A DNA stretch of 64,000 nucleotides from Ecdyonurus torrentis. Its lineage: Eukaryota; Arthropoda; Insecta; Ephemeroptera; Heptageniidae. Shown here one piece after another: positions 1-13,100 of this stretch. The DNA is taken from positions 47,825,422 to 47,889,421 of the forward strand of contig OX439131.1 of assembly GCA_949318235.1 (NCBI GenBank). Direction: 5' to 3'. The translations under genes and the position numbers were made by a program. Within the stretch, counting starts at the first letter, position 1. Each line of letters begins with the position of its first letter. Below the pieces are notes generated by a model, which was given only the letters and a program-made list of their open reading frames with translations, did not search any database and was not told the origin of the DNA.

Positions 1-41
1 TATGGATATTTTGAAACCCTATGACAGACAGACAGACTCAC

Positions 42-2975
42 ATGTCTCCACGACAGCTTGCTATATCTCAACATAGCACAGACAAACAAAGCTTGTAGCA
101 GTAAGAAGGGATACGCAAAGCTCTCTCTCAATGGTGGGGTCCACTGCACTCGTGTACACTGTTGACAAACATAAAGCACATGTTAGTGCAGATATCTCTC
201 CACCCACTGGTTGCACTCATATTTAAGAGCTCCCATTTTATTGGTCAGGAATACATAGGCCAGCATAGGAAAAATGTCATTTTTATTTTTTTAATAGGAA
301 AAGAAGCTTCAAAGCTCAATCAAAACCTTATTTCTAGCTCCTAATAAGTCCTAAGCTCCTAAAAATTCTTTCAGTTGGAATAAACTCTTATTATGTGAAC
401 AATTAGGAGAAATGATGTTTCTCCTATGCTGGACAATGCATTAGGCACCACAAACATGGTGACAAAGCGCAAGGATGTGCAAGGGGTCTACTGCTACTGA
501 TGCTATTGGGTAGTGGACTTCACTCGCTTACCCATGCTAGCCAGCTTCTGTGTTATTGCCCTATCTTAAAAACGTTCCCTTATGCCTTAATGATTTAGTT
601 CAAATTGTCGCCGCAACAATCAACATGTAAAAAGTAAATGGTGCTGAGATCTTCCCCCCCCCCCCTACCTCTATTTTTTTCAAATTTTCTCCAGATCGCA
701 GCGCCACTTTTACATGTAATTTTGTATTCTTGCATTGTTGCAGCAAAAATTTGAATTATATCATTAAGGGATCGTTTTTTCAACAAGAGCTTCCCATCCT
801 GTTTATATATCCACAAGCTTACCTCTCCATGGTTGATGAAGAAGCACAGCACGGTGACCAGACCTCCCACCACACTGCCACTGAAACCAAACACCACGCA
901 TATTAAATACATCATCAATCAAAGACCCAGATTAAACTTAACAAAGAAGAGGTAATTTGATTATTATTATTATTTTATCATAGCAGCAAGTCAATTTAAA
1001 GAAAAAACCATCACGGTTGGGATCAATAATAAAGAAAAGGATAGCATTACCAGCACTGGCCTTACTTATCACAGTAGAAGTTGTATGGAGAGGTCGAGGT
1101 CTCATGTGGCACACAGTTTAGTTATGAAATAGTTTATTTTATAACTGAGAGCTTTCGTCATATATTAATGACATTATCAATCAAAGAAGAGACTTACTTG
1201 AGCACATCACTGAGCAGTGTGTAATCTTGTACTGCTCAGTGATGTGCTCAAGTAAATCTCTTCTTTGATTGATAATGTCATTAACATAATATGACAAAAG
1301 CTCTCAGTTATGAAATGAACTTTTTTATAACAAAATACTGTGCCACGCAAGACCTCGACCTCTCCATACAACTTCTACTGTGGTAAGTAAGGCCAGCACT
1401 GGTAATCCTATCCTTTCCTTTATTTTTATGATAGCAGGGCAAACGTTACCTGATGAAGACAGCATAGAAGAACAACACAGCTATAGTGAGCCCAGCACAC
1501 AACCACACAGCATGCAGGTAGAAGTAGGCAGGGTCAGTGAGTCCCTCGCACGACAACACAGGTGCCATACCACTGCCTCGCTCCACCTGCCAGCACTGCT
1601 TGCCTGCCACGCCAAGCCATGACATCACTTCGGTGAACACACGGAACGCTGCCCCAATCACGACCTGCGCCATAAGAAAATCAAGTCATTGTACTTGAGG
1701 CAGAGAGTAACTGACTTGGGGTCAGAAATGTTTAAATATAGAATACTAGACATACTTTAACATGTTTTAAGACAGTTAAGTGCACTAATTTAACATTGTA
1801 GAAGCCTCTTGTTAGTGTGTTTGTGAGAAAACTATTGCACTGAGGTCACAAATATGGAATACTAGACATACTTTTACGTGTTTTAAGACAATAAAATGCA
1901 CTAATTTAACATTGTACAAGCCTCTTGTTAGTGTGTTTGTGAGAAAACTACTGCACTGAGGTCACAAATATGGAATACTAGACATACTTTTATGTGTTTT
2001 AAAAGACAATAAAATGCACTAATTTAACATTGTACAAGCCTCTTGTTAGTGTGTTTGTGATAAAACTACTGCACTGAGGTCACAAATATTTAAATATAGA
2101 ATAATAGACATACTTTTACGTGTTTTAAGACAGTAAAATGTACTAATTTAACATTGTAGATGCCTTTTGTTAGTGTATTTGTGAGAAAACAACCTAACTG
2201 AGGTCACAAATTCAGTGAGTACATATTAAAGACTGGTAAAATGTACAAATTGAGCAGTGCATAGGTCTGAAGGCTAGATATAACTTTGTTTAACTCACCT
2301 CTGGGTATAAGTTGAATCTCTTGAGAGTGTTGATGACAGAGGGATACTCTGTGACATTGTCGTTCAATATAAGCAACATGCCGTCACTCAGAGTGGGGGC
2401 CTCGATCAAAGTCTTGTAGTACGAGTAGTACAGGCCCTGTACATCACATCACAACAGATTTTACATCCTAGCTAAACCTTAAACTATTGTTAATGACTAT
2501 AGTTAAGGGTTGTATTTAGATGGCTTGTATCTCAAAATTTAAAAAGTAAACTTGTAAACTTTATGTTGACATTTGAAAGTTAATGAATTCAACACTTTTT
2601 TTTTTTTTTTTGGTGGGGGGGGGGGGGGGGTGAAGTTAATGATTTTCTGGCATTGAACTGTAAAATAGTATTGTATATATATTTGTAATGTGACATTTTA
2701 AAAATCATGGAATATAAAAAATAATAATAATTAAAATAAAAAAATTACAGAGTAACAGCTACCTAATGATAAAAATTTCAGATTTTGTTACCATCAGATA
2801 AGAGAGAAAATATTTATTGAAATTATTAAATTAAATAGGGCTCTTATGCGACTAAAACTTATAAAACTTCATAACTTAAAATCTAGCACTTGTTTTTTTT
2901 TTTTTTTGTTTTTTTTTTACATTTTTAAAGATACCAAATTTTAATGTACCACTGTGAAAATTTTCAGTTTTTTTA

Positions 2976-3006
<31 letters not shown>

Positions 3007-3671
3007 TTTATCTTTTTTCTTTAAAACATTTTACAAGTTAGTCAAATCCCGCAGTAGCTGATTTGCCTTTTAACATAATTTAAGGTATTCTACAACATTT
3101 ACAACATAGCACATAGGTATTTACAGCATACCATACCTAATTTTAGTATATACTCTACTACACTGTAAAGTGGCCAAAAGTTTAAGAATGGGGCAGCGGC
3201 GGTTGCAGTGTTTTCTCATAAAGATAACATGGTGTGGTCGGGTTGCCTATACAAATCATTCTCAAACTTTTGGCCAGAGCTGTAAATGTACGACAGCTTA
3301 AATTAATTTAATTAATTAAATATAATACAAGACGTACCATCTCTGTTCTGAAGGTCATTTCCCTCTCTAGGTTGGAGAGATGAGAGAAATGTCGATCGTT
3401 CTCAAACATCGTAGACACGTGGTACATTTGAACGCAGGCAAACCCAAAACCTGAAATATGTTTGTCATTAGCTAACTTACAAACACAAGTTGTAAAATGT
3501 GGATAACAACATTAAAAATAGTGACATTAAAAATGTTAGTGAATTTTGTTTAAAATAAATGGTCAAATTAAAGCCCCAAGCAGCTGTCAATCAATCCTTG
3601 AGCTATAAAGATGTGACAACTGGCTTTTTTGGTGAAAAAGTTTAACCAATCATAACTTAGCTTTCTTTGTT

Positions 3672-3706
<35 letters not shown>

Positions 3707-6407
3707 GCCTTAGGGCTTAACAGTGAACCTCAGACCTAGAACGCCCCCTTTTTTCAAAAACTTATCGTAAAATATTTTAAAAATTATTTTTGGATAGATC
3801 TCATCTTTACAAAATAGAAGTTCAAGTATAATTTCTTCATAATTGCCATACATTTCTCACAATTAATTTTTAACCATTTTTATTTTGCCGCGAAATTCAA
3901 AATCAATGTTATTCAAATGGGCAAACTAAGGCTTAATTTTCTCGAGACAGAAATAATTTTGAAATATAAAACAAAAAGTAATCGATAGAGCTTGGACATA
4001 TTTATAACGTCAGAAAGTTTCAAAAAAAGTTATCGAACCAAAATTTTTTTAAATTGAAAAAACAAAAACACAATGCTAATCATACGCAAATTTTAATCCT
4101 AATTATCTCGAGTCACAAATATTGTTTGAATATTCTGTTAACTGGAGCTCGTAGATCATGACATTTTTTTAACCCCCTTCAAGTTTTAAAAAAAAGTTAT
4201 CAAACCAATTTTGAGATATTTTGCTTTTGCTAGGTCTGAGGTTAATCCTTAAACAACTTTACATAGCGCACTTTGCTTTGCTTTTTTTTTGTGGCCTTAT
4301 AATGACAGAAAAAAAATGTGTGAAAACATCAAATCTCTTTATGATCCACAAGACTATATAAAAAATATATAGGCCTATATTTAAAAAAAAAAAATTATCA
4401 CTCACTATCTGTCTGATTATCTCTTGTTATAATTGTTGTAATTTGTAACACACTAAAGCTCAAGACAGCGGTCGTTTCTTATCGCAATTCTTATCCCACC
4501 CCTGCGATAGCGTCCATAAAGTTAGCATGGTCCAAACTTTATCACTGTGCTAAGAAAATCGCTGAGAAAGGACCGCTGTCCTAGGCTTTAAAAACCTGCA
4601 AGAGTGATAAAATAACCAAGCTGCTAGCCAGACCATGCAATAACAAAGTGCGAGCAACTGTCTGTACAGTATTTAACATGCTTTCTTATGGAGCAATGAA
4701 GCTTATGAAGCAGGTGTAACTTGAGGTAGAATTATTTCTCAATGCTAAAATGTTCACAGTAGATTACTGAGCTTTTGTTTTCCTGAATTTTAGGTCAATT
4801 GGTTGAAAAAATAATTTGTTACAACATGGAGGTTATCGGTTTAAAAAATTGTTAAAAATTTTCTATGGCTTAAAACACGTAAAAGTATGTCTAGTATTTC
4901 TCATTTAAATTTCTCCAAAATCGGTGGAGTAGTTTTCTCAAAAATCGCAAAAAACGTGTTTTTCTCCATAAGCGTAATGTTAAATTAGGGGACCCTTAGC
5001 TTTCCCCGCAGCACCCCGCGCGCTAAACCGATAACGTCCATTGTCTGAAATTCAGGAAAACAAAATAATAAGCTTTCAGGCTCAGTAAGCTACAGTAAAC
5101 CCTACTGCTCAAAGTCGGCCTTGAAGCAGTTATTCCTTTATTGGTCAATTAGTACTGTATGTAGCATAGTAAGTTATTTGACAATGCCATGTAAAGCCTT
5201 GTACAAATGTAAATTATTATGTTTAATTATAGGAGAGTAGAAATAAAGATATTTTGAAATTTGAAGTTGAATTTAAAGTTACAGCTACTCCGTTGCTCCA
5301 ATGTAGGTAGCACTTTGTTAGTATTGTTGCATGGCCTAGGGTATCACTTTATTCTTTCATCACTAAATCATACGTATATGATGTACATACATACAGTCCT
5401 CCCGAATAAATCTGACCGAAGCGTTAAACTCTCCAAATGTTAAATATATGGGGAAACTTTAACGCAAGTGATCAGATTTTATTCGGGAGGAGTGTACATA
5501 GTACATAATATATACTTTAACATACCACTATGTAATGTAATACATGGCAAAAATCGTATGTACAGCTCTGCCCAAAAGTTCCCGAACAGGGCAGCGGCAG
5601 CCGCTGCGTTTTCTCATAAAGATAACACAGTGTGGTTGCAGGTTGCCTATGCAAATCGTTCGGGAACTTTTGGCCAGAGCTTTACATATACGTTGAAGAA
5701 TAAAACATTAAAAAAAAAATGTTTGATCTGCTGGGTGCTGGGTAGTACATATGTATGATATATGATGAAGCCTGTCAAACATGGACATAGTGCAAAGAAA
5801 TGAAAGCACATGTGGCAGCACCCTATGTACATATATGTTACATACGGTATATGCGCAATAGACCGCTTGCACTCATATTTAAGAGCCGCCATTTTGTTGG
5901 TTAGGAAAACAGGCCAGCATAGGAAAAACATCATTCTTATTTTTTAATAGCAAAGCAACCTTCAAACCTCAATCAAAATCTTGTTTATTTCTAGCTCCTA
6001 ATAAGCTCGAAGAATATATGAGAAAAAATTGTTCTGTTAAAAGAAACTCTTTTTATGTGAAAAATTAGAAGGAATTATGTTTTCCCTATGGTGGACAATG
6101 CATTAGGTACCACAAACATGGCAACAAAGCGCAAAGATGTGCAAGGGATCTATATTATGTTTTAACATAGTGTAACATAGAAGTTTGACAGAAGGTGGGC
6201 GTGGTTAGTTGCCTTACCCATGAACGTGATGGACAATAAGTACAAAAGACTTCTCATCTGACTTTGCGCCTCCAGCTTGACCTGCGTGTCTTTGCCAGCT
6301 TTATCTGGCTTCACATGCCGGCTGCTCTTGTCTTTCTTCTGTGGTGCTATCACGGCAATTGGTTTCTTTTTCTCTGCCATTGTCGAGCCAGACTGCTTGC
6401 CCGCCAT
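42..6407 (-). CDS. dpy19l1: DPY19-like C-mannosyltransferase, 5' part (6 exons, runs off left edge)
   Basis: Exons on the minus strand: 6407-6218, 3450-3338, 2436-2299, 1664-1450, 880-823, 158-42. All introns have GT/AG ends and the joined coding length is 831 nt (277 codons) in one frame. The start is the ATG at 6407, followed by a lysine-rich cytosolic N-terminus. A transmembrane segment ([15 protein letters not shown]) follows, then a luminal loop with [10 protein letters not shown] and GLYYSYYKT, then [13 protein letters not shown] and [15 protein letters not shown], and in exon 6 [17 protein letters not shown]. These blocks match in order the DPY19L1/L2/L4 branch as I remember it. The family is ER multi-pass GT-C enzymes that attach mannose to tryptophan in WxxW motifs of thrombospondin repeats, using dolichol-phosphate-mannose. 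The remaining two thirds of the protein lies left of the window. Which paralogue it is remains uncertain; the gene family is secure. Introns hold repeats B, G, H, J and F. Confidence 0.93.
199..490 (+). mobile_element. Repeat B
   Basis: TTGCACTCATATTTAAGAGC to ACAAAGCGCAAGGATGTGC. In DPY19-like intron 5, about 40 bp from the exon 6 acceptor. Confidence 0.75.
1029..1424. repeat. Long inverted repeat, arms about 190 bp
   Basis: AAGGATAGCATTACCAGCAC at the left matches the inverse of GCACTGGTAATCCTATCCTT at the right; the centre is CACTGAGCAGTG. In DPY19-like intron 4, 25 bp from exon 4. Confidence 0.9.
1741..2207. repeat. Tandem repeat of F, four units of about 116-127 bp
   Basis: Units start GAATACTAGACATAC at 1741, 1857, 1973 and 2100. 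DPY19-like intron 3. Confidence 0.9.
2580..3110. other. AT-rich stretch with homopolymers
   Basis: Poly(T) then poly(G) at 2599-2630 and T-rich runs at 2890-3020. No gene or named repeat seen. Confidence 0.6.
3166..3286. mobile_element. Repeat G
   Basis: GTGGCCAAAAGTTTAAGAAT against inverted CTTTTGGCCAGAGCTG. DPY19-like intron 2... positions fall in the intron between exons 2 and 3. Confidence 0.75.
3728..4250. mobile_element. Inverted-repeat element with ACCTCAGACCTAG ends
   Basis: AACCTCAGACCTAGAACGC at the left against TGCTAGGTCTGAGGTTA at the right; AT-rich interior without ORF. DPY19-like intron 1. Confidence 0.65.
4456..4590. mobile_element. Repeat J
   Basis: AAGACAGCGGTCGTTTCTTA against AGGACCGCTGTCCT; DPY19-like intron 1. 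Confidence 0.7.
4860..5250. repeat. F-related repeat and possible LINE 3' end
   Basis: AAAAGTATGTCTAGTATTTC at 4880 is the inverse of the F core. GTAGAAATAAAGATATTTTG at 5237 looks like a LINE tail. Confidence 0.5.
5394..5495. mobile_element. Repeat H
   Basis: CAGTCCTCCCGAATAAATCT against ATTTTATTCGGGAGGAGTG. Confidence 0.8.
5560..5690. mobile_element. Repeat G
   Basis: TACAGCTCTGCCCAAAAGTT to AACTTTTGGCCAGAGCTTTA; resembles Tc1-type ends beginning CAGCTCTGGC. Confidence 0.8.
5858..6154 (+). mobile_element. Repeat B, full length
   Basis: AATAGACCGCTTGCACTC to GCAAGGGATCTATA. In DPY19-like intron 1, about 60 bp from the exon 1 donor. Confidence 0.75.
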
Positions 6408-7108
6408 GTTTGTTTACCAGTCTTTCTCTGCCAGGCTGGCCAACATTTTTGTTCCCAGTTTGTTACTAAACTCAGATTAAACTTTTAGGTGCTTTTAGGT
6501 TTGTAACTGGTTAAACCAGTAAATAAGCAAATAAATAAATAAAGTGAATAAATAAATAAACAATGAATTAAATAAATAAAATTAATACATAAATAAAAAA
6601 AAAATATGCAAGTCAATAAATAAACAACATTTAGTTTAAAAAACTCAAAGTTGGTTAAACTGCTTATATCAGCTGGCTAAAAAAAAAGTAGGCGTATTCC
6701 AAACAGAATCGAGAACAAGTCTGTTCATTTTCATGATTTAAATTTAATTTATGTTCTACTGTTCTACGTATATTTAAGGTCTATAAATTATACAATCTTT
6801 TTAATATAAAGCTGTTATTTATGTACATAATATATGCAATATAACAGTGTTGTACATGCGTATGTATGTATACATACTGTGTTGACAGCTCCTAGGTCCT
6901 AGGATCATTGTATGTGACTTTGTTCATTTGTTATGTACCGATAGGTTAATCATTAAGGTTCCACAATATATACAAATATAAGGAATTTTTTTTATTTAAT
7001 ATCGGTGTATGTATACGTATAACATGTTAGTTGAGAAAATGTACGACGAATGACAACTGTAAATACATATTACTGTAGTTGAAAGTTCTCGACTGACGTC
7101 AGCTCGAA
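6408..7108. promoter_or_regulatory. Shared bidirectional promoter region of DPY19-like and VPS16
   Basis: This 701 bp lies between two start codons on opposite strands and must hold both 5' UTRs and promoters unless there are upstream non-coding exons. It has an A-rich (AAAT)n-like stretch at 6525-6610 and an exact palindromic TGACGTCA at 7094-7101, only 7 bp before the VPS16 ATG. I see no convincing TATA box. A shared promoter is inference from spacing. Confidence 0.6.
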
Positions 7109-10100
7109 ATGTCGGCAATGTTGACTGCAGATTGGTGCCCGCTAGGTCGGGACACTTATTATAGGTATGTATATTACATGATATGTATATTAGGTATGGT
7201 AAAGGGACCAGTTTTCGGCACCCTAACTAGTTTTCGGCAGCTTACTTAAACATTTTTTTACCCCAGAAAAATGCAGTTCCGAGAGCTGATGATTTTTTGT
7301 GTCATATGTACATATAACCTCCCCTACCTACTTGATTTTTCTCTAAGCTCAGCTGTGGGCTGTGGGTGGTTTTCCCACAAAAAAATTAAAGTGCCGAGAA
7401 CTGGGGGTCTGCCGAAAACTGGTCCCTTTTGTACTGTATAAATGGCATATGTACATACGTACTGCGCAGTATGTAAGTAGGCCTATATGTTAAATTGGAC
7501 GCGTATGTATTTGATTGAAATCGTTTAAAATTGGCCTCAATAAAAGAAGTTGCTTTTGGTATAGCGCGTGGGAAAAGCTATAGCCTATATGTATATATGG
7601 GTCCCCTAATTTAATATTACGATCATGGGGATAAACACCCTTTTTTTTTGTAATTTTTGAGAAAACTACTGCCCTGATTCCAGAGATATTTAAATGAGGA
7701 AAACTATAAGCAGATACTTTTATGTGTTTTAAAACAAACAATTTTATTGGTCCACAGGAAGTTTGAAGTGTACCCCCTGGGCTGGGAGGTCCACTTTGAT
7801 AACGTGTGCCTGGCTGCTGCCCAGTATGGAGGTCCCATTGCCGTGATCAGAGACAAGAAGAAGTTTGTACGTGTGCACGGCGCTGGTAAACCTACCATCT
7901 TAATCTACTCTGCCTCAGGACATCTCATATCTTCTGTGCTGGTACAGTACATAATATAATGTTGATTGAAACGATACTTTACCTTAAAGGCATAGAAAAC
8001 ATGAAAACATAAGCATTTATATCACAAAACACTTGATAGGACTTATATAAATAACGTTAGTTGGTCTCAAAACCCAACTGCAGCACCGTAGCAGTGATCA
8101 GAAAATTTTGATTTATGCAACCCGCACAACATTTTTATACTAGTTTTTGCCTGTTAATGACGTCATAAACAGGAATATTCACGCAAATTGCATACTTTAC
8201 ATTTTTTTTAAAGCTCTTTTGTTGGGCTACATTAACATTCTTGTAAAAATATCATCAGTTTTGTAGATCCCATTTTGTGTTAAGAACATGTTGTTTCAAA
8301 GTTTTCTATGCCTTTAAAAGTAACTATTTTATTAATATTTAATAAAAAAAAAATCTATAGTACAGTAATCAGTCGTTCAAAAATTCAAATTTAAAAATCT
8401 TTATTTTCCAATCTCTTAAATTTATTTGTCTTTCCTGGTCCGCAAAATAAGTGAGCCTCGCGAGGGCAATGATATAGAGTACACGCCCCTCTACTATGAG
8501 AGTAAAATGTGTACCCTTTACTCTACCAGCTAAACTTACCTGAAAAGGTGTACACTCCTCTCGAATAAATCTGACCGAAGCGTTAATCTCTCCAAATTTT
8601 AAATAATGGGGAAATCTTAACGGAAGCAGTCAGATTTATTCGGGAGGAATGTACACCTTTTCAGGTTAGTTTAGCTGGTAGAGTAACCTGAGATTACCTG
8701 AGTTACCTGAGTTACCTGAGATGGTGTTCATATTTTTTACTTACACAGTAAAGAAAATCTACTATGTCAGAGTTTTCCTCTTTACCCTTAATTAATTTAG
8801 CAGCATTGTGATGGGTCAAATTGGATCATGTGACTTTCAACTCGGGCGCTCATTGTCTTAGATGCTCATTTTGAATTTCTCACCGGCCCAAATTGGCCGA
8901 GCATGTCCTTATCTTGTATGTAGTATCTTGATCATGGTAAGACACTGCTTGTTAGTTTCTCCTATCCTTTCTTTTTGTTACATAATTTTAATTAATACTT
9001 TCAGTGGAGCAGTGGAGCCATAGTAGAGCTGGGTTGGTCGAATGCTGAGGAACTACTGTGTGTTCAAAGTGACGGCATCGTCCTAATGTACGATATATTT
9101 GGTGGATACCAGCACGCCTTTGGCATGGGAGAGGTGCGTACTATGTCTGTTTGTACTTTGGTACCATACTGGAGCAATAAATGACATTGTTCAGCATAGG
9201 AAAAATTATGTTTTGGATATTTTCTTTGCGTTAATTTATATTATTTTTTTTCTTTGTCACAAACTTGAAATTCAACCTGTTAACAACATCAATGCTCTCA
9301 AAAACATTGTTTAATGTTTTTAAACTGGCAAAATGTGTTATTTTCCCATACCTGGCTCATGTTATTTAGTGCTCACATATGATGTCAACTCTTATATACA
9401 TGCTATATTTGTATACGTGCAGTGTGAGCTAAACTATATCACATAACACAGTCCTAAGAAATAAGTTATAACTTTGTTGTGATTTAGTCAAGTGCTGCTA
9501 TAGTAACTAAAATAGGTATTAAGGTCTTATGTAGGGGCCAGGTTAGGACTAGCCATAAACCACATAAAACAACATGTGATTTTTAATGAATAAACACGAA
9601 ATGGGATTTTCAAAACTGATGACAATTGTTACTAGAATTTTAATGTAGCCCCATGATAGAGCGTGAAAATACTGTAAAGTATGCAATTTAAGTTACTATT
9701 TATGTTTATGACGTCAGAAACATGCAACAACAAAAAAAAAGTATGAAAATGTTGTGCGGGTTGCATAAATTGAAATTTCTGATCACTGCTATGGAGCTAC
9801 AGTTGGGTTTTGAGGCAAACTAAAGTTATTTATGTAAGTCCCATCAAGTGTTTTGTGATATATATGCTTATGTTTTTCTCTGGTCTATTCTTACTGGCAA
9901 TAAGAACGAGTCCCACGTGTTTGGAGGCCCTAAGGCCCACAAAAGGGGCATAACCAGGGTGTTACACCCCTTCTGCAGACTAGGCCCCTTGAGTGGCAGT
10001 CCGATGCTGTAGTAAGGAGGTGCAACCAAATATTGTAGGCCTGTGATTTGGTGTAGAGAAAAAGACAATATTTTGCAGGGATGCCTAATCCACTTCAGCA

Positions 10101-13100
10101 TCCAATCTTAGTGGTGGATTACGTCTCAGAAAATCCCTAATTAACAATATTAATTGACTGAGGAGGATGGATATTCATAGATTTGAAAACAATAGCTAAC
10201 TTGTTTTAGCATAAACTGATATGATTTTTATGTCCTGACAGAAGAAGGTTTAAAATAAAATAACCTCTCTTGTTGTTTTGGTTGGCAAGTAGTGACGTAG
10301 ATTTGTGTGTGTGTTGCAGGAAGCCAAAGAGAGCAAAGTGATGGACGCTCGAGTGTTCAACAGTTTCAGTGGCACAGGTATTGTGGTGCTGACGTCAGCG
10401 CTGCACTTCTTCCTAGTTAACTCTGTGCACGAACCTAAGTTGAGGAAGCTGCCAGAGATGACAGGTTAGTCAACTTACTCATCTCATTGATCTTATTTGC
10501 AGGATTTCAAAAAAAAAAAAAAAAAAAATGTTTTTTTTTTAAGCCCAATAAAACCCACTACATGTTTTTGTTTTTGTTTGTTTTTTTTTCAAAACAGATG
10601 TAAAAGATTGTTAAAAAAGCAATTATTATTATTATTTTTTAATATTTTTTCCATTTATATTTGTATAAAATTAAACAAGAACTTTTTATATTGGGACCAT
10701 CATAATTGTTGCACTTAAAGAAAAAAAAATCGGTAAATTTTATAAATAAAAGATACGTCAAAGTAATGAACCGGTAAAAGAAGAAAGTTAATATATTTTA
10801 AGCTTTATAATTTCTTCAGAAATAGCATTTTTTTTTTAAACGTTTGTTTAAATTTTTTTTTTTTTTTTTTTTTTGCTGTTTTTTTTAAGTGGGTACTCCC
10901 GAAAAAACATTTTGGGGGGGGGGGGGCAAAGTTCCGAAACCCTGGTTATTTGACAACAAATTGAAGATGATTGTATTGCAATCTGTATATATTTGTTTTT
11001 TATTTGTTGCAGGTGCCAATGTGCTGCCTAGCGCCTGGTGTACTCTCTCCCAGGAGCGACACACACGACTGCTGGTAGCCAAGGATCGAGACCTCATGTT
11101 CTTGACTGACTCAGAGATGTATGCTCAGCCTGCAGTAAGTTAATATTACCTTTATTTGGGGCTAGCAGCTTCAGTAGCCAGTGCAATGTACTCCTGGTGA
11201 CGAGCTGATTACATTGAACTGGCTACTGAAGCTGCTAACTTGTATCAGAGGTTACAAATATTTAAATGTGGAAAACTAGACACACTTTGACGTGTTCTAA
11301 GAAGTCTGATGTGTATGTTTCAGAGCGTGGAGATATCTGGTCCATACTCCACCATCACAACCATGGTGGGGTCACATGATCAGCAGAGAGTCGCAATACT
11401 GACTGACACAGGACGGCTGTGGTTGGGAACCTCTAACTTACATAGCAAGCTGTGTGAAGTGGACACTGGCTGGAGATCACCTCCTGTGCACCTGGCATGG
11501 TCAGTCACATACTAAGCCCTGACCGCCTTGATCAGGCAGGGTGGGACACTTTTTTCCACGAGCTCATTAGAGCCAGATGCCCAAAGCTACCAAGCTATTA
11601 TTATTATTTACTTTGCTATACAGTAGTGAAATTTCTTTATTTTTATTATACTGTATTAGGGTTTTCCTATACTTTTACATGTAAATGTTAGTGAGACAAG
11701 CGAAATTATTTCACTATAATGAGGTTACGCTGTATAACCTCTTCCAGTATACAGTACAGAGGACATCAAATAATTTAATAAAAAATAGAACAAATAATTA
11801 GAATTTTGAGATAAAAATACAAAAATTGGACCAGAAAACGCCCCTAAATTTACGTGTTTTTTAAAGCTATTTTGAGTATTCTAGAGTGGGTAGGGGGTCC
11901 ACAAAAGCAAGAAAACCTTTTTGACAAAAGAAGCAAATTTTTGTCTGTCATTCTGAGAGCTGCACAAAAAAGTGGTTAAAATTTACAACAGTGAAATGAG
12001 TTTTAAAAAAGTCGGGAACGAGGAAGGTGAATTGAAATTTTTTTGTTGAGTTTAAAATATTTTTGGAAAGAGCTTTAAGCCTAGGACAGCCGTCATTCTT
12101 ATCCCCTTTTCTTAGCGCAGCGATAAGAGCTTGGACAGTGCTAACTTTATGGACGCTATCGCAGGGGTGGGATAAGAATTGCGATAAGAAACGACCGCTG
12201 TCCTGCCCTTTAAAACATTTTGAGACAGGATTTTTTCTTAGGACGATTAGAGCATGCGGAGTATTTTTAATTAATTTTTGCAAATCGGCATAGAAAGCCT
12301 GTGAGGTCGTCAGTTCACTTTTTTCTTGGCAAATACTAATCGTTCGGCAATATTCGTTAAATAAAATCAGCTCGTCCTCAGGATTTCAAAAAACTGGCTA
12401 CTGAACCTTCTACGGTCAATACTTTCCGAAATAAATGCCCAATCGATGAAGTCACAGGCTTTTTAGGTTGATTTTCAAAAATTAATTAAAAATACTTCCC
12501 ATGCTCCAATCGTTTTAAGAAACAATATAGTGCCTCAAAATTCTTTAATGCTCTTTTCAAAAATGTCATAAAAAGTGGGGGTTAAAAAATTTTACTTTCC
12601 TCACTGAAGAGGATAATATGTGTATGTGTCTGAGAGAGAGAGGCATACTTACAACAGAACTTGATGTTGCAGGTGCGGCAGTGAGGCAGTGGCTGGTGTG
12701 TGGGGTGGAGGTTCCCTACTGCTGGTAGGCACGCAGTCAGACAGACTGACGTACAGCGTAGAAGAACACACGTGGCTAGTGCAAGAGATGGACTGTGTAC
12801 GTCTGCTGTCTCGTCACTCACATGAGCTGCTGCAGAGAGTGCCCAGTGTGGTACAGGAGGTCTTCAGGATCAACAGCACTGAGCCTGGATCTTTTCTGCT
12901 AGAGGCCTCTCGCCAGTTCCAGGTACGTCCTGTGTTCACATGAAGTATTCCTCACATTAGTCACATTTAACATACTTGACACGTAAATGATGTTTCCCCT
13001 AGGCTGAACAATGCATTAGGTACCACAAACATAGCGACAAAGCGCAAAGATGTACAACGGGTCTATATTGTTACAGAAAGGGAGTCACCGCTCTGATGAG

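Larger units (their letters stand above)
11735..12615. mobile_element. Element with CCTCTTCAG-type ends, holding repeat J
   Basis: AACCTCTTCCAGTATAC at the left, CACTGAAGAGGATA at the right. Shares TCATTCTGAGAGC(C/T)G and GACCAGAAACGCCC-like blocks with 27668-27985. VPS16 intron 6. Confidence 0.6.

Noticed and set aside
595..918. 107-aa minus-strand ORF
   Set aside because: Only 880-823 is coding (DPY19-like exon 5). The rest reads through the donor into intron.
1380..1622. 80-aa plus-strand ORF
   Set aside because: Antisense shadow of DPY19-like exon 4.
1741..2207. Possible CRISPR array
   Set aside because: Units of 116-127 bp in direct tandem without spacers, in a eukaryotic intron.
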